Positions 17,031 through 26,352 are shown, counted from the stretch's first letter. The stretch is 64,000 nucleotides of DNA from Paracoccaceae bacterium (GCA_014872815.1 WKFK01000009.1:27637-91636); one strand, 5' to 3'. Notes: generated from the sequence alone by a model not told the origin. Numbers and translations: made by a program.

Positions 17031-18265
17031 CAAAGGCCCTCCTCGCGGCTGATGTATTTGAAGAAGACAAAGGAGAAAGACAGCAGGCACAGTAGGATCA
17101 CCACGGCAACTGCCGCCCCTGCCCCGATGTTGGAAATGGCAAAGGCCTGTTCATAGACGTTCACAGTCAAGGTCCGCGTACCTGCGTTACCCCCAGTCAG
17201 CAGGAAGATGTCGTCAAACTTATTAAACGTCCAAATGAAGCGTAGCAGGAAGAGGACAGAAAGGATGCCCAAGAGCTGTGGCAGACTGAGCAGCCAGAAT
17301 TTCTGAAACGGTGACGCGCCATCCATGTCCGCGGCTTCATACATCGAACTGTCAATCGACTGCATGCGCGCCAGGATGAAAAGGAACGACAGTGGGAAAT
17401 AGCGCCAGATCTCAAAAACTGTGACCATAATGAGCGCCAAAGGCCGCTCGCCGAAGAAATTGATGGCCTCGCTGGTCACCCCCATTTGTAGGAGCAGCGC
17501 ATTAGCGGATCCGGAAAACGGATCGAATAGCGTCACCCATGTGAAGGCGACCGCAATGACCGGGGCGACATAAGGGAAAAGGTATAGTCCGCGAATGAAG
17601 CCCTGCCCTCGAAAGGATTTGTTGAGCAACAGCGCCGCAAACAACCCCATCAGCAGCGCGCCAATTGTGCCAAACACCGTGTAGAACAGCGTCACCCAAA
17701 GAACCGTCCAAAACTCCCCGCCGTCAAACAGCTGCGCGTAGTTCTTCAAGCTCAGACCACCACTGGTCAGGACAGACTTGCCACCACCCGTCACGTCTGG
17801 CTCGCTGTCTTCCACTGCGGCCTCGACCGTATCGGGATCGCCCGAAATGCCCACGGGCAAGCGCAACCGCTCCCGCGCGCCACCGTCCATGTCACCAAAA
17901 TCGCAAAACAACTCGCGACCCGACAGCTTACAAGGCGCCGGAACAGCTTCGCGCAAAGTAACCGTGTCGGGAATGCGATCTGCAAGGGTGACCCCACTGA
18001 TCACCTCATCCTGAGAGGAGTTCCGAATGCGGTATTCGATGCGCAAATCGTCCCCTGATCCTCGCAGGCTTTCGCGTACAATGGGTGCCGGAGGGCGCAT
18101 GTCCGACAAGGTGAACGGTTTGAAACTGATCCAGATGACCGCCAGCAAAGGCAGAACCACGACCAGCGCGACACTGATCACGGTCGGCGCAAGGAGCCCC
18201 CAAGCCAAACGCGCCTCGCGTTTGGCCAGAGCTCCCGTGCCGGTCGGCGGGTGAGCCGTAGACAT
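17030..18265 (-). CDS. Carbohydrate ABC permease (MalF type) with a periplasmic beta-sandwich insert
   Basis: A 411-residue permease. After TM1 (about 24-46) there is an insert of roughly 110 residues before the permease core. IEYRIRNSSQDEVISGVTL, ADRIPDTVTLREAVPAPCKL and LFCDFGDMDGGARERLRLPV resemble DUF11/CARDB-like extracellular beta-sandwich repeats, with two Cys that could form a disulfide. The core has the EAA loop SSMYEAADMDGASPFQKFW. It pairs with the MalG-type subunit downstream (stop/start overlap). MalF proteins often carry a P2 periplasmic domain contacting the binding protein; a DUF11-like one is unusual and could serve that contact. Confidence 0.88.
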   Translation of the reverse strand: MSTAHPPTGTGALAKREARLAWGLLAPTVISVALVVVLPLLAVIWISFKPFTLSDMRPPAPIVRESLRGSGDDLRIEYRIRNSSQDEVISGVTLADRIPDTVTLREAVPAPCKLSGRELFCDFGDMDGGARERLRLPVGISGDPDTVEAAVEDSEPDVTGGGKSVLTSGGLSLKNYAQLFDGGEFWTVLWVTLFYTVFGTIGALLMGLFAALLLNKSFRGQGFIRGLYLFPYVAPVIAVAFTWVTLFDPFSGSANALLLQMGVTSEAINFFGERPLALIMVTVFEIWRYFPLSFLFILARMQSIDSSMYEAADMDGASPFQKFWLLSLPQLLGILSVLFLLRFIWTFNKFDDIFLLTGGNAGTRTLTVNVYEQAFAISNIGAGAAVAVVILLCLLSFSFVFFKYISREEGL

Positions 18266-18293
18266 GAGAAACCTCTAAGTCGTGTAGTGCATT

Positions 18294-18321
18294 GCGGCCC
18301 ACCCATCGAAAGATGGGCCGC
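18294..18321 (-). promoter_or_regulatory. Intercistronic stem-loop after the binding-protein gene
   Basis: GCGGCC..CATC-GAAA-GATG..GGCCGC folds into a stable hairpin with a GAAA loop, located between the binding-protein stop (18337) and the MalF-type start (18265). It may stabilise the upstream mRNA and lower permease expression relative to the binding protein. Confidence 0.6.
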
Positions 18322-18336
18322 GATAATCAACCTAAG

Positions 18337-19686
18337 TCACTGAATTTTAGACAGTTCGTCGTTCATCGCCGCAACGGCAGCAGCCGCGTCAATTTCGTCA
18401 TCGATGTATTGACGCACCACGCGGTTGATGGCTTGGCTGTTGATCATCTTCGATGCCAGAGACAGCTGCCCTTCGGTCACGCCCCAGCGTTTTGCAACGT
18501 CCAGACCACCGACAATTTCATCAATCATCGCTTGCTCATAAAGGTCGCCCAGAGGCGCTTTGCGATCGACGCCAACCGGTAGTTTGGACCAGGCATCCGA
18601 GAAGGCCGAGGCGTTTTCTAAGGTACCACGACGGACAGGGAACTTGCCCTCTGGCGCAATGGACAGTGTCTGGGTGTAGCCGTCATCCATCGCGAACTTC
18701 ACAAAATCCATGGCCGCATCGGTGTCCGCATCAGAGGTGATGCCGAAGTAGCGCACGTCGCCCCAAGCTGCGCCATCTGGATTGGACGGGCCGGAGAAGT
18801 TGGTCACGATACCCGTCAAAGACGCCAATTCGCCAGAGGTTGGATCGTCGTTGATGGTGGGCGGAGCGCTGTCGCGGAGGCCAGCCAACTCGTCTAGGAT
18901 GAAAGGCGACCAAATGATCATTGCCGCTTGGCCTGCAAAATAAAGCTCGCGCGACTGTTTCCAATACAGTTCGCCGGGAGGCGAAGCTTTGGAGATGGCC
19001 TTGTAGAAGTTGAGCACTTCGGTGGTGGCTGCCTCGTCCAATGGCTGGAAACCATCTGGACCTACTGGGCTTACGCCGTTCGCCAAGAAAACGTGCTCAA
19101 GCACCTGGCTCATGAAGTTTTCATCCACCTTAGTGGCAGCAACAAAGCCGTACATCTCCGGCGGGTTGTGCAGTATTTCCAAAGCGGCCAACACGTTGTC
19201 AAAGCTGTTGGGGGCATCCAAGCCATTGGCCTCAAACAGATCTTTTCGATAAACCACCATCTGTGTCCAGCCATCAACCGGAACGGACGCGGTTTCGCCG
19301 TTGAAATCGGCCATAGCCACAGCACCCGGTGCAAAGGTCTTCTCACCGAGTTCCTGAACAATCTCTGTTGCCGCTTCTGTGTCCAGAATGCCCGCTTCTG
19401 CCCAAGGCAGCGCGTATTGCAGCGTGTGGTAGATCACGTCTGGCAGATCACCGGCTGCAAAAGCCGCGGTGGCGCGGGTGCCGAGGTCGCTTTCGCTGAC
19501 CGGGATCACTTCGACAGTAATGCCGTTGGACGATTTGAACTGCTCCGCCATTTCTTGTTGTTTTGCAAGGCGTTCCGGCTGTTCTTCGGTCGTCCAGAAA
19601 CGGATGGTGTCCGCCTGTGCTGCTGCCGCTAGGCAAACAGTGAGTGCGGTGCTCATCAGTAGTTTCGTTGAGATGTGACGTGACAT
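18337..19686 (-). CDS. Extracellular solute-binding protein, family 1 (sugar ABC transporter)
   Basis: A 449-residue protein with a Sec signal peptide (LLMSTALTVCLAAAAQA, cleavage near residue 25), exported to the periplasm. The body is a type II binding fold starting TIRFWTTEEQ, with the characteristic DLPDVIYH and AWGDVRYFGIT segments. It captures the sugar or glycoside for the MalFG-type permeases encoded next. It begins 12 bases after the lacI-type stop. Its gene is followed by a hairpin, in keeping with higher expression than the permeases. Binding specificity is not readable; the hydrolase in the operon suggests a glucosyl/mannosyl compatible solute. Confidence 0.92.
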   Translation of the reverse strand: MSRHISTKLLMSTALTVCLAAAAQADTIRFWTTEEQPERLAKQQEMAEQFKSSNGITVEVIPVSESDLGTRATAAFAAGDLPDVIYHTLQYALPWAEAGILDTEAATEIVQELGEKTFAPGAVAMADFNGETASVPVDGWTQMVVYRKDLFEANGLDAPNSFDNVLAALEILHNPPEMYGFVAATKVDENFMSQVLEHVFLANGVSPVGPDGFQPLDEAATTEVLNFYKAISKASPPGELYWKQSRELYFAGQAAMIIWSPFILDELAGLRDSAPPTINDDPTSGELASLTGIVTNFSGPSNPDGAAWGDVRYFGITSDADTDAAMDFVKFAMDDGYTQTLSIAPEGKFPVRRGTLENASAFSDAWSKLPVGVDRKAPLGDLYEQAMIDEIVGGLDVAKRWGVTEGQLSLASKMINSQAINRVVRQYIDDEIDAAAAVAAMNDELSKIQ

Positions 19687-19698
19687 GATAGTCCTCCC

Positions 19699-20838
19699 CT
19701 ATATCGGATCACGGTTTTTGATTTTGAGCGCGAGCTGCGCAGAGGTCTGCGCCGGGGGGCCATCGGACTGGCGTTCGATGAGTTTGGCTTCCGAAACTTC
19801 GCGCAAAGTTTCGGCGGCCTCCCCCCGTATTTGTCGAATTAGCAATTCCGCGAGGCGACCACCGGCGCGTTGGGTGTCAACCCAGTAGGTGGTCAGGCCG
19901 GGACGGGCATATTCGGCCTCTGGGACCCCATCATAACCAATGATGGAGACGTCGCTCCCCACCTCTAGGCCCAAGTCAGCCACCGCGCTGTAAGCGCCCA
20001 GAGCAGCCATGTCGGTGGCAAAGACAATACCCGTGGGCGGCTCAGGATGCAGCAGGAGCTGCCGCGCCTGTGCGGCGCCTTCTTCGCGGGTGCGGGCGCC
20101 GGATTTGATCAGGTCATGGTCATGTTCCAAGCCAGCTGCGGCGAGACCCGCTTTGAATCCGTCGCGGCGTAAGTGACTGTAATTAAAGTTAGATGTGCTA
20201 CCAACATAAGCGATACGTTCGTGGCCGAGGCCAGCCAATCGGGTGACGGCGCTGCACATGGCGGCTTCCCCAAGAATATCGACCCAGGAGCCTTCTTGCT
20301 GTGCTGGCGGCACGCCGTGACTGGTGCGGCCGTACATGATGTAAGGCACTGATTTAGAACGCAATAGGTCAACCCGCGCGTCCTGCACTTCGGTGCGCGG
20401 CAAGATAAACCCGTCCGCCTTATGCTCGTCGATCAAACGGTCCAGCACCGTCAGCGTGTCGGCATCCGACGTTGCCGTGGCAATGGTCACGGTCCAGCCG
20501 TGGGCGCTGGCGGTTTCGCAGGCGCCCATGAGGAAGTCCTGCAAGAACGGGTTGTGACGATCCGGCTCGTCGGTTTGTAGCACCAAGGCCAGAGCGCGTA
20601 CCCGTCCGGTGCGGATCGCTTGCGCGTGGCTCAGCGGCTGATAGCCGATCTTCTTTGCCATACTGGACACACGCAGGCGGGTGGCCTCAGATATGTCCGG
20701 ATAGCCGTTGAGCGCGCGCGAAACTGTGCTCTTGGACATGCCAAGGCGCTCTGCAAGGTCATTGATGGTGACCCTGCCCCGACGCGGGGATGTCCCGGTG
20801 TTGCCGGAGTGTTTCGTGAGGTTGCGAATCGCGTTCAT
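19699..20838 (-). CDS. LacI family transcriptional regulator
   Basis: A 379-residue protein with the LacI helix-turn-helix VTINDLAERLGMSKSTVSRA (23-42) followed by the hinge helix region, and a periplasmic-binding-like effector domain (VLQTDEPDRHNPFLQDFL, IVFATDMAALGAYSAVADLG, SIIGYDGVPEAEYARPGLTT). It is the first gene of the ABC/hydrolase operon. A perfect palindrome CCGAAACCGGTTTCGG, the classical form of LacI-family operators, lies 16 bases upstream of its start. It therefore probably represses itself and the whole operon until the transported sugar is present. Confidence 0.93.
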   Translation of the reverse strand: MNAIRNLTKHSGNTGTSPRRGRVTINDLAERLGMSKSTVSRALNGYPDISEATRLRVSSMAKKIGYQPLSHAQAIRTGRVRALALVLQTDEPDRHNPFLQDFLMGACETASAHGWTVTIATATSDADTLTVLDRLIDEHKADGFILPRTEVQDARVDLLRSKSVPYIMYGRTSHGVPPAQQEGSWVDILGEAAMCSAVTRLAGLGHERIAYVGSTSNFNYSHLRRDGFKAGLAAAGLEHDHDLIKSGARTREEGAAQARQLLLHPEPPTGIVFATDMAALGAYSAVADLGLEVGSDVSIIGYDGVPEAEYARPGLTTYWVDTQRAGGRLAELLIRQIRGEAAETLREVSEAKLIERQSDGPPAQTSAQLALKIKNRDPI

Positions 20839-20854
20839 GCATTCACGATTTGCT

Positions 20855-20870
20855 CCGAAACCGGTTTCGG
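20855..20870. promoter_or_regulatory. Operator for the LacI-type regulator
   Basis: CCGAAACCGGTTTCGG is a perfect 16-base palindrome with the central CG step typical of LacI-family sites, located 17-32 bases upstream of the regulator start. The whole operon 20838-13518 lies downstream on the minus strand. Confidence 0.8.
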
Positions 20871-21112
20871 CAAATGTTTTCTAATCTGTGCTGACTTGGG
20901 CAGCGATTGTTTTGGGTGTCTGCTTAATTTTCTGGCGTGATAGGTTTTGGAGACGTCGGTGTACAAAAAGAGTACGGCAAACCGTGAATAAAGCGTCATA
21001 CTGCAAAAGACGCAAAAGGACCGCGCGTAGACTGTTGCGCGAAGACACGCTTTATGCACCCCCTTTAAAATTTTCTAAAATAAAATCAGATACTTAAACA
21101 CCTTTTCATCTA

Positions 21113-21128
21113 ATGACGGCACCGTCAT
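21113..21128. repeat. Short perfect inverted repeat
   Basis: ATGACGG-CA-CCGTCAT, seven-base arms around two bases, about 275 bases upstream of the lacI-type start. It could be a protein binding site; no regulator can be assigned. Confidence 0.35.
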
Positions 21129-21225
21129 GAAGACCGTCTTTTGCTGTTGCACTTTCAGGCCGAAACCCATGGCAACAGCGTCGTGACGGTGGGGTAAAAC
21201 CTCTCAATCTCCGGTGCCAAACAAC

Positions 21226-21248
21226 GTCGGTATTACGTCGGTATCGCG
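21226..21248. repeat. Two tandem copies of the 11-base motif, inverted relative to 13459-13493
   Basis: Read on the minus strand this is GATACCGACGT-AATACCGAC preceded by CGC. It matches the 13459-13481 block at 22 of 23 bases. A nearby CACCTCCG is also shared, with an 11-base difference in spacing, so the relationship is wider than the core. Confidence 0.6.
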
Positions 21249-21361
21249 ACTGTTTCACGGAGGTGCGGATTTTCTTAACGCCTAACATTTTTGCACATGC
21301 CCCCCCCGCAACAGGGGCTGCCTTGCGATATTCTGAGCAGCTCTGGAAACAAGAATGGAGC

Positions 21362-21850
21362 TCATTCGCTTTCGAATTTTTCGCGACATGCTTGGATACT
21401 GCGCAGGCCTTTCATGCTTCCGGTGAGGTCGATTTCCTCAGATCTGCCTGCACCACCTTGCACCAGCACTTTGGTGCGTTTGCCAAACTCCTTGGCGAAT
21501 TCCGGGTTGTCAAAAAACGCGTATCCACCCGGCACGCCGTTCAGAAACGCGCCTTTGGCTGTGCCCTGAAAACGGCTGTCGCCAAAGTCGAAGAGCACAG
21601 TGCCCTCTGCCCCCTCCGCCACACCGTCAAAGGCAGCATTGTAGGCCGCAAAGAAAGCGCCGTTTTCATCAGGTACCACGCCAATTTGCACCAGCGTGCC
21701 GCTGTCGAAAGTCTTCTCCATATAACAGCCGTTCCCATTGGTGGGGTTGGTGCGCACGGTCCAGTCGCCGACCTTGGCAAACTCCGGATGAGTTTGCGCC
21801 AAAGGCGCAGTCGGCAGCAGCAGGGAGAGGCAAAGCCAAAGACGTTTCAT
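21362..21850 (-). CDS. Small secreted protein of unknown function
   Basis: A 162-residue product with a signal peptide (KRLWLCLSLLLPTAPLAQ) and a mature part beginning THPEFAKVGDWTVRTNP, with two Cys (near residues 42 and 155) that may form a disulfide. The VGDWTV start faintly recalls IalB-like periplasmic proteins, but I do not assign it. It starts 3 bases after the stop of the large AsmA-family gene, so both are co-transcribed, which suggests an envelope-related role. Confidence 0.75.
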   Translation of the reverse strand: MKRLWLCLSLLLPTAPLAQTHPEFAKVGDWTVRTNPTNGNGCYMEKTFDSGTLVQIGVVPDENGAFFAAYNAAFDGVAEGAEGTVLFDFGDSRFQGTAKGAFLNGVPGGYAFFDNPEFAKEFGKRTKVLVQGGAGRSEEIDLTGSMKGLRSIQACREKFESE

Positions 21851-21853
21851 GGA

Positions 21854-24559
21854 TCACTCCGACGCTTGTTCAAGTTGATAAATGTCTGGCGTGCAGGGTT
21901 TGCGGTTCGCGGGCATTTGGTCGGCCCCATCCGCGCGACGGCTGCGGGAGCCGCCAACTTGCAGTTTAAATTGCGGATCAGACAGTTTGCCAGTGACCTC
22001 AAACGGCCAAGCGCTGCGGGCCAGGGGCTGGCCGACGCGGCGCGGTTCGGCGCGGATGGCGATGGCATCTTTCACCCAATCCACCATGCCGCGCACCACC
22101 ATTTGCACGCTCCTGGTTTCCGCCACCACCCGCGTGAAGGCGACGTTGCCTGCGTTGATCTTCACCGGGGCTTTCACGCAGACAATCTCAGTTTGGCCCT
22201 CTGCAAACTCCTGAGAAAAAAGCCAAGGGAAGATACCGAGGCCGGCCAACTCCAACAGGCTGGTGGCAATAGCCCCGTCGTGCATATCAAGCGACGCAGT
22301 ACCGACCATTGAATTCATGAAGGCTTTGCCGGAGGTGATGTTGCCGGTCACATCGACATTGGCTGATAATTTTCCTCGCGCGGGGATGTTGACCTCAAGG
22401 GCTTTAAGGATTTCGCCAAAGTCCCAGCCGCTGGTCCTGCCCTGAATGCGTGCCCGGTCGGGGTTTTCAATGGCGTCCATGGAGGCGGTGACCTTGAAGA
22501 AGCCGGGACCGTAGTAGAGCTCGATGGGGCCTGCCTGAATTTGGCCCTCTTTGGCGATCAGTTCGCTGCTCATCGAGGAGGTACCGGCGTCACCAACAAA
22601 CTCCGCCAGCTCCAAGGTGATCGCCAGGTCCGTTTCGGTGAGGATGCGTTTGAGGCTGAAAACCTTGCTTTTCTTCTCAAGCACCAAGGGCTGGATCGGT
22701 GGGCGGCCATCGTCCTCTTCTTTGGCATTTGCGGCCTTGGCCGCCTGGGCGCGTTTGTTGAGTTGGACGAGGACCTTGCCGCCTTCACGCAGGTCCCGCA
22801 AACGCATCCGCTGGCTCAAAATGCTGCCGCGGATCACGTTGATCTCCTGACTCAGATCAAAGGTGATATCGGAGGTCAGATCGGTGCCATCTGCTCGAAA
22901 GTCAAAGCCGATCTGCGCCTCTTTGGCCGCACCTTTCAGGGAGACCTTGGTGCTTAGCGATGACACGCCGACGGGTTTGAGCCCTAAGGCCGAGAGGAAT
23001 GGGGCGGTGTCCGCAACGTCAAATTCGACGCCCAGGTCCATGCCGGCCAAGTCTTCCAGGCTGGCCACCACCAATCCAGCATTCAGGGACCACAGATCGG
23101 TGTCGACGGTGCGAGCCTCCAGTTGGCGCAGGCTGAGCGCGCCGTCCTTGTCCTCGACGATAAACTTGGCTTCAACACGCCCAAACTTTGCCACCTCTTC
23201 CGGCGGTAGATTTTTGAGAAGCAGGTCTGCCGAGGCTTTGAGCGCACCGGTCAAATCGACAAGACCGAGATTAAACACATCGCCGATATCACCTTTGGCG
23301 GTGATATAGGGCGCGTCCTCTGGCCCCGCCTGCAAAGCGATATCGCGTAGTCCAAGTGTTTTCTGTTCCGAACGATAAATTTGACCAATCGAAATCGGCC
23401 CGACGCGATCCAAGCCTTGATCAAAGGCATTGGTCTGAATGAGCAGCTCTTCAAATGTCAGTTTTTCGCCGGTGTTAAGCACGTGGGCGTGGATTTCGGT
23501 CAGCTTGATATCCTTGAGACTTGTGGCATCCGCAGGTGGTTGTCCGTCTGGATGAAGACGGGCGTCCATGCGGATGTCAAAATCCGCACGTGTAAAAAGG
23601 TTGCCAACCTCACCGGTCACGGTCACGTTTTGACCTTTGTTGAGGTCCAAGGTGGTTTGCAGGTTCTCCAAGGTCAGCACCTGCGGCGCGCTGGTGATGT
23701 CCACGGATAAGGCGCCAGTGCCTTCTAAACTGCGCGCGAGACCGAGAACCTCAAACACATCGCCAATCTGGCCGGTGGTCAACTCCAGGCGCGCTGTGTA
23801 GCCCCGCGCGCCTTCAGGTAGCGGAGCACCATTGTAGCTCAGGGAAATATCGCCGAATTCCAACTGATTGGTGAACGGGGCGCTGTCGGGAAATTTGCCG
23901 TCCCAGGTGAACTCTTCGCCGTTGAGAGTGCCTGCTCCGGTGACGGAGGCCAGCTGGCCGTTTTCTTGCTGTTCCAGCAGGATTTTTTCGAGCGCAAAGA
24001 TGAACTCAAAGCCGCTCTGTTCATCAATTTTGGCCAGCCCGATGTTGGTAAAGGACACGGTGCGGTCTGCGAGGAATGAGAGGATGGAGGGACCATCGGG
24101 GTCTGCGGCGGCGGGTTGATCTTCTTGCGCGGATGGGGCGGCTTCGGAGGCCTGTGGCGTGTTAGTTTTGGTCCAGCTTGTGGTGCCACCCGCCTTGGTG
24201 ATCAAGTTCACCTGCAACCCGTCAATGGTGAGGTTGTCGATATCAATGCGCCGGTCCAGCAGAGCGGGCAGATCCAACTCCCATTCCAAAAGGTCAAGCC
24301 GGGCCAAGTTTGTGTCGGCGATGTTTTCGCTTGGGATGCTGGCACCAGAGACATGCACTTTGGTGGTGCCTGCCAGAACCACGCGCACATCGCCGTCGAT
24401 CAAAAAGGGTTGGCCGATTTGCTCTGTCAGAATGTCAGCGACAATATCCTTGCGCCAATTGCTAAAGAGCGGTGTGGCCAATACCGCCCAGATCAGCACG
24501 CCCAGCACCAAAGTGAGCACAATCAAACCGGTCAGCAGTCTCAAAATCCAGCGTCGCAA
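21854..24559 (-). CDS. AsmA family protein
   Basis: A 901-residue protein with one N-terminal membrane anchor (LLTGLIVLTLVLGVLIWAVL) followed by a long periplasmic beta-rich region. The N-terminal part (GQPFLIDGDVRVVLAGTTKV, LARLDLLEWELDLPALL) and the C-terminal domain (ISGKAFMNSMVGTA-like segment, then ASLDMHDGAIATSLLELAGL) are those of AsmA. Family members are thought to act in phospholipid transport and outer-membrane assembly as bridge-like lipid transfer proteins. The gene precedes the small secreted protein in a two-gene operon. No upstream regulator is evident. Confidence 0.9.
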   Translation of the reverse strand: MRRWILRLLTGLIVLTLVLGVLIWAVLATPLFSNWRKDIVADILTEQIGQPFLIDGDVRVVLAGTTKVHVSGASIPSENIADTNLARLDLLEWELDLPALLDRRIDIDNLTIDGLQVNLITKAGGTTSWTKTNTPQASEAAPSAQEDQPAAADPDGPSILSFLADRTVSFTNIGLAKIDEQSGFEFIFALEKILLEQQENGQLASVTGAGTLNGEEFTWDGKFPDSAPFTNQLEFGDISLSYNGAPLPEGARGYTARLELTTGQIGDVFEVLGLARSLEGTGALSVDITSAPQVLTLENLQTTLDLNKGQNVTVTGEVGNLFTRADFDIRMDARLHPDGQPPADATSLKDIKLTEIHAHVLNTGEKLTFEELLIQTNAFDQGLDRVGPISIGQIYRSEQKTLGLRDIALQAGPEDAPYITAKGDIGDVFNLGLVDLTGALKASADLLLKNLPPEEVAKFGRVEAKFIVEDKDGALSLRQLEARTVDTDLWSLNAGLVVASLEDLAGMDLGVEFDVADTAPFLSALGLKPVGVSSLSTKVSLKGAAKEAQIGFDFRADGTDLTSDITFDLSQEINVIRGSILSQRMRLRDLREGGKVLVQLNKRAQAAKAANAKEEDDGRPPIQPLVLEKKSKVFSLKRILTETDLAITLELAEFVGDAGTSSMSSELIAKEGQIQAGPIELYYGPGFFKVTASMDAIENPDRARIQGRTSGWDFGEILKALEVNIPARGKLSANVDVTGNITSGKAFMNSMVGTASLDMHDGAIATSLLELAGLGIFPWLFSQEFAEGQTEIVCVKAPVKINAGNVAFTRVVAETRSVQMVVRGMVDWVKDAIAIRAEPRRVGQPLARSAWPFEVTGKLSDPQFKLQVGGSRSRRADGADQMPANRKPCTPDIYQLEQASE

Positions 24560-25024
24560 AACAGGTCCTTTCGCAAGGCTTCAATAACGTCGTCGAAATT
24601 CCTGCTTCTACCTTTGCACAGGTCTGGGGGCTTTGAGAACAGGCGAGCTGCGCGGCGGCGGTTCGCGCCACGACGGTGGGCTGGGGCAACGATTGTCCGG
24701 GTTTGGGGGCGGTTTTTTACGATTTGTTAAAGTGTCACGGAGCGAGCGAGACACGCTTAATCCGAAGCAAGACCAGAACAACACACTGTCTATAAACACT
24801 ATTTTTCCAATTTAGGTGGCATCAAGACGGAGACACAGTGCAAATGATGGCGGGACAATTGTCATCCGCTTCGCCATTTATTCGCGTCAAACCTGAACGG
24901 AGTGCCACAGCGCTTGCGCAGTGCTGCCACGATTGGAACACATTTCCTCCACAGCTTGGTCGTGAAGGTGAGAACTTGCTGCCGCATTTCCTCCTGGTCG
25001 CATGATAGAGAGGAAGCTGCGTAG
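24560..25024. other. Intergenic region between divergent AsmA gene and kinase operon
   Basis: 465 bases separating the minus-strand AsmA gene from the plus-strand kinase operon. It must contain both promoters. I see no clear -35/-10 pair, no strong palindrome and no convincing ORF. Confidence 0.5.
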
Positions 25025-26341
25025 ATGAATTGCGCTGAGGAAAACGTGACTGTGCTGCCTGAGGGCACCGAGCTTTTGCGCGGACAGTACCGGATTGCGC
25101 GCAGTTTGGGCCAAGGGGGATTTGGCCTGACGTATCTTGCCAGCGACAGCCTCAACCGCGTGGTGGTTATCAAAGAGTGTTTTCCGGAACAGATTTGCCG
25201 ACGCGTGGGCAAAGAGGTTGTGCCTGCAGGCCCTGAGAGCGCGCCGTTTTTTGCCTCGGTGCTTGAGCAGTTTCAGGCGGAGGCGCATCAACTGGCTGGG
25301 TTGGATCATCCCCGTATCGTTGGCGTGCATCAGACATTTGCAGAGAATGGCACAGCCTATACGGCGATGGATTTTGTCGAGGGGGTGGATCTGCATGAAT
25401 TGGTGGATCACGCGCCGGGGCGGTTGACGCCCAGATTGGTGGACAAGGTCCTGCGCCAGGTGCTGGACGCGCTCAGCTATCTGCATGACCGCGGTGTGCT
25501 GCACCGGGATGTGGCACCGGACAACCTGATCCTTGGGGCCAATGGTGATGTGACGCTGATTGATTTTGGCGCGGCCTATTCTTCAGGTGATGCGGAAGGC
25601 GGACAAAGCCAACGCATGCTGGCTGTGAAGGATGGCTACTCGCCGCCTGAGTTCTATTGTGCAGAGGGGCTGCAGGGGGCGTTCAGCGATGTGTATTCTC
25701 TGGGAGCGCTATGCCATCTGATCTTCACAGGGGAAGCGCCGCCGGATGCGCAAACCCGACTGGAAATGGTCGATGCGGGGCGCATGGACCCCTATGTGCC
25801 GCTTGAATCCACAGATTTTGACATCGACATCCGCCTGAAACTGGCCACAGACCGTGCGCTGGCGTTGGAACCCAAAGACCGGCTGCGCTGTGCCGATGAC
25901 TGGTTTGCGGTGATGGATGGCCCCATCCCCAAACCGCTGGCGGTTTTTGACCCGGCGGTGATCGGCGTAATTGAAGAGCTGGTACACAAAACCAACAAGG
26001 TGCTCACGCCGGGGCTTCCGAAGGCGTTGCAACCGAAAACCGCGTCGGAAGACACACGCAAGGCCCCTCCGCCCCCAAAGCAATATGTCGATATTTTTGG
26101 GGATCCGATCGACGATGTAGAGGCCTACCTCAGAGAGCAGGATGGCCTGATCAAAGCGCGCGCCAAGACGCCCACACGCCTGTTGCAACAGGGGGACTTC
26201 CTGCGCCGACCAAGCACTGAGGGTGTGGATCACGCCAAAGCCGCCTCGCCAAAGCCCGATGCTCCTACCCTATTTCACAAAGTTCGTGACCGCCTGAAAG
26301 GCGACAGGTCCACGCCGAACTCCCGACTATTCCTAATCTGA
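25025..26341 (+). CDS. Serine/threonine protein kinase (Hanks type), cytoplasmic
   Basis: A 438-residue protein. The kinase domain spans about 20-300: glycine loop GQGGFGLTY (29-37), ATP-binding Lys50 in VVIKE, catalytic loop HRDVAPDN (160-167) and DFG (180-182), followed by the SPPEFY substrate loop. There is no transmembrane segment or PASTA domain; the last 130 residues are Pro/Lys-rich and probably disordered. It is first in an eight-gene operon with an FHA protein (12-base gap), a PP2C phosphatase and three GTPases. Kinase plus FHA plus phosphatase is the arrangement of the PpkA/Fha/PppA switch of type VI secretion, but no tss genes are here. Likely phosphorylates its FHA partner or a GTPase; that is inference. 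Confidence 0.93.
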   Translation: MNCAEENVTVLPEGTELLRGQYRIARSLGQGGFGLTYLASDSLNRVVVIKECFPEQICRRVGKEVVPAGPESAPFFASVLEQFQAEAHQLAGLDHPRIVGVHQTFAENGTAYTAMDFVEGVDLHELVDHAPGRLTPRLVDKVLRQVLDALSYLHDRGVLHRDVAPDNLILGANGDVTLIDFGAAYSSGDAEGGQSQRMLAVKDGYSPPEFYCAEGLQGAFSDVYSLGALCHLIFTGEAPPDAQTRLEMVDAGRMDPYVPLESTDFDIDIRLKLATDRALALEPKDRLRCADDWFAVMDGPIPKPLAVFDPAVIGVIEELVHKTNKVLTPGLPKALQPKTASEDTRKAPPPPKQYVDIFGDPIDDVEAYLREQDGLIKARAKTPTRLLQQGDFLRRPSTEGVDHAKAASPKPDAPTLFHKVRDRLKGDRSTPNSRLFLI

Positions 26342-26352
26342 AGGGACATCTC

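Larger units (their letters stand above)
20839..21361. other. Intergenic region upstream of the LacI operon
   Basis: About 520 bases between the regulator start and the stop of the 162-residue secreted protein gene, both on the minus strand. It holds the LacI operator, presumably the operon promoter, a 7-2-7 inverted repeat ATGACGG-CA-CCGTCAT at 21113-21128, and the two-copy 11-base repeat at 21226-21248. No convincing ORF. Confidence 0.6.
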
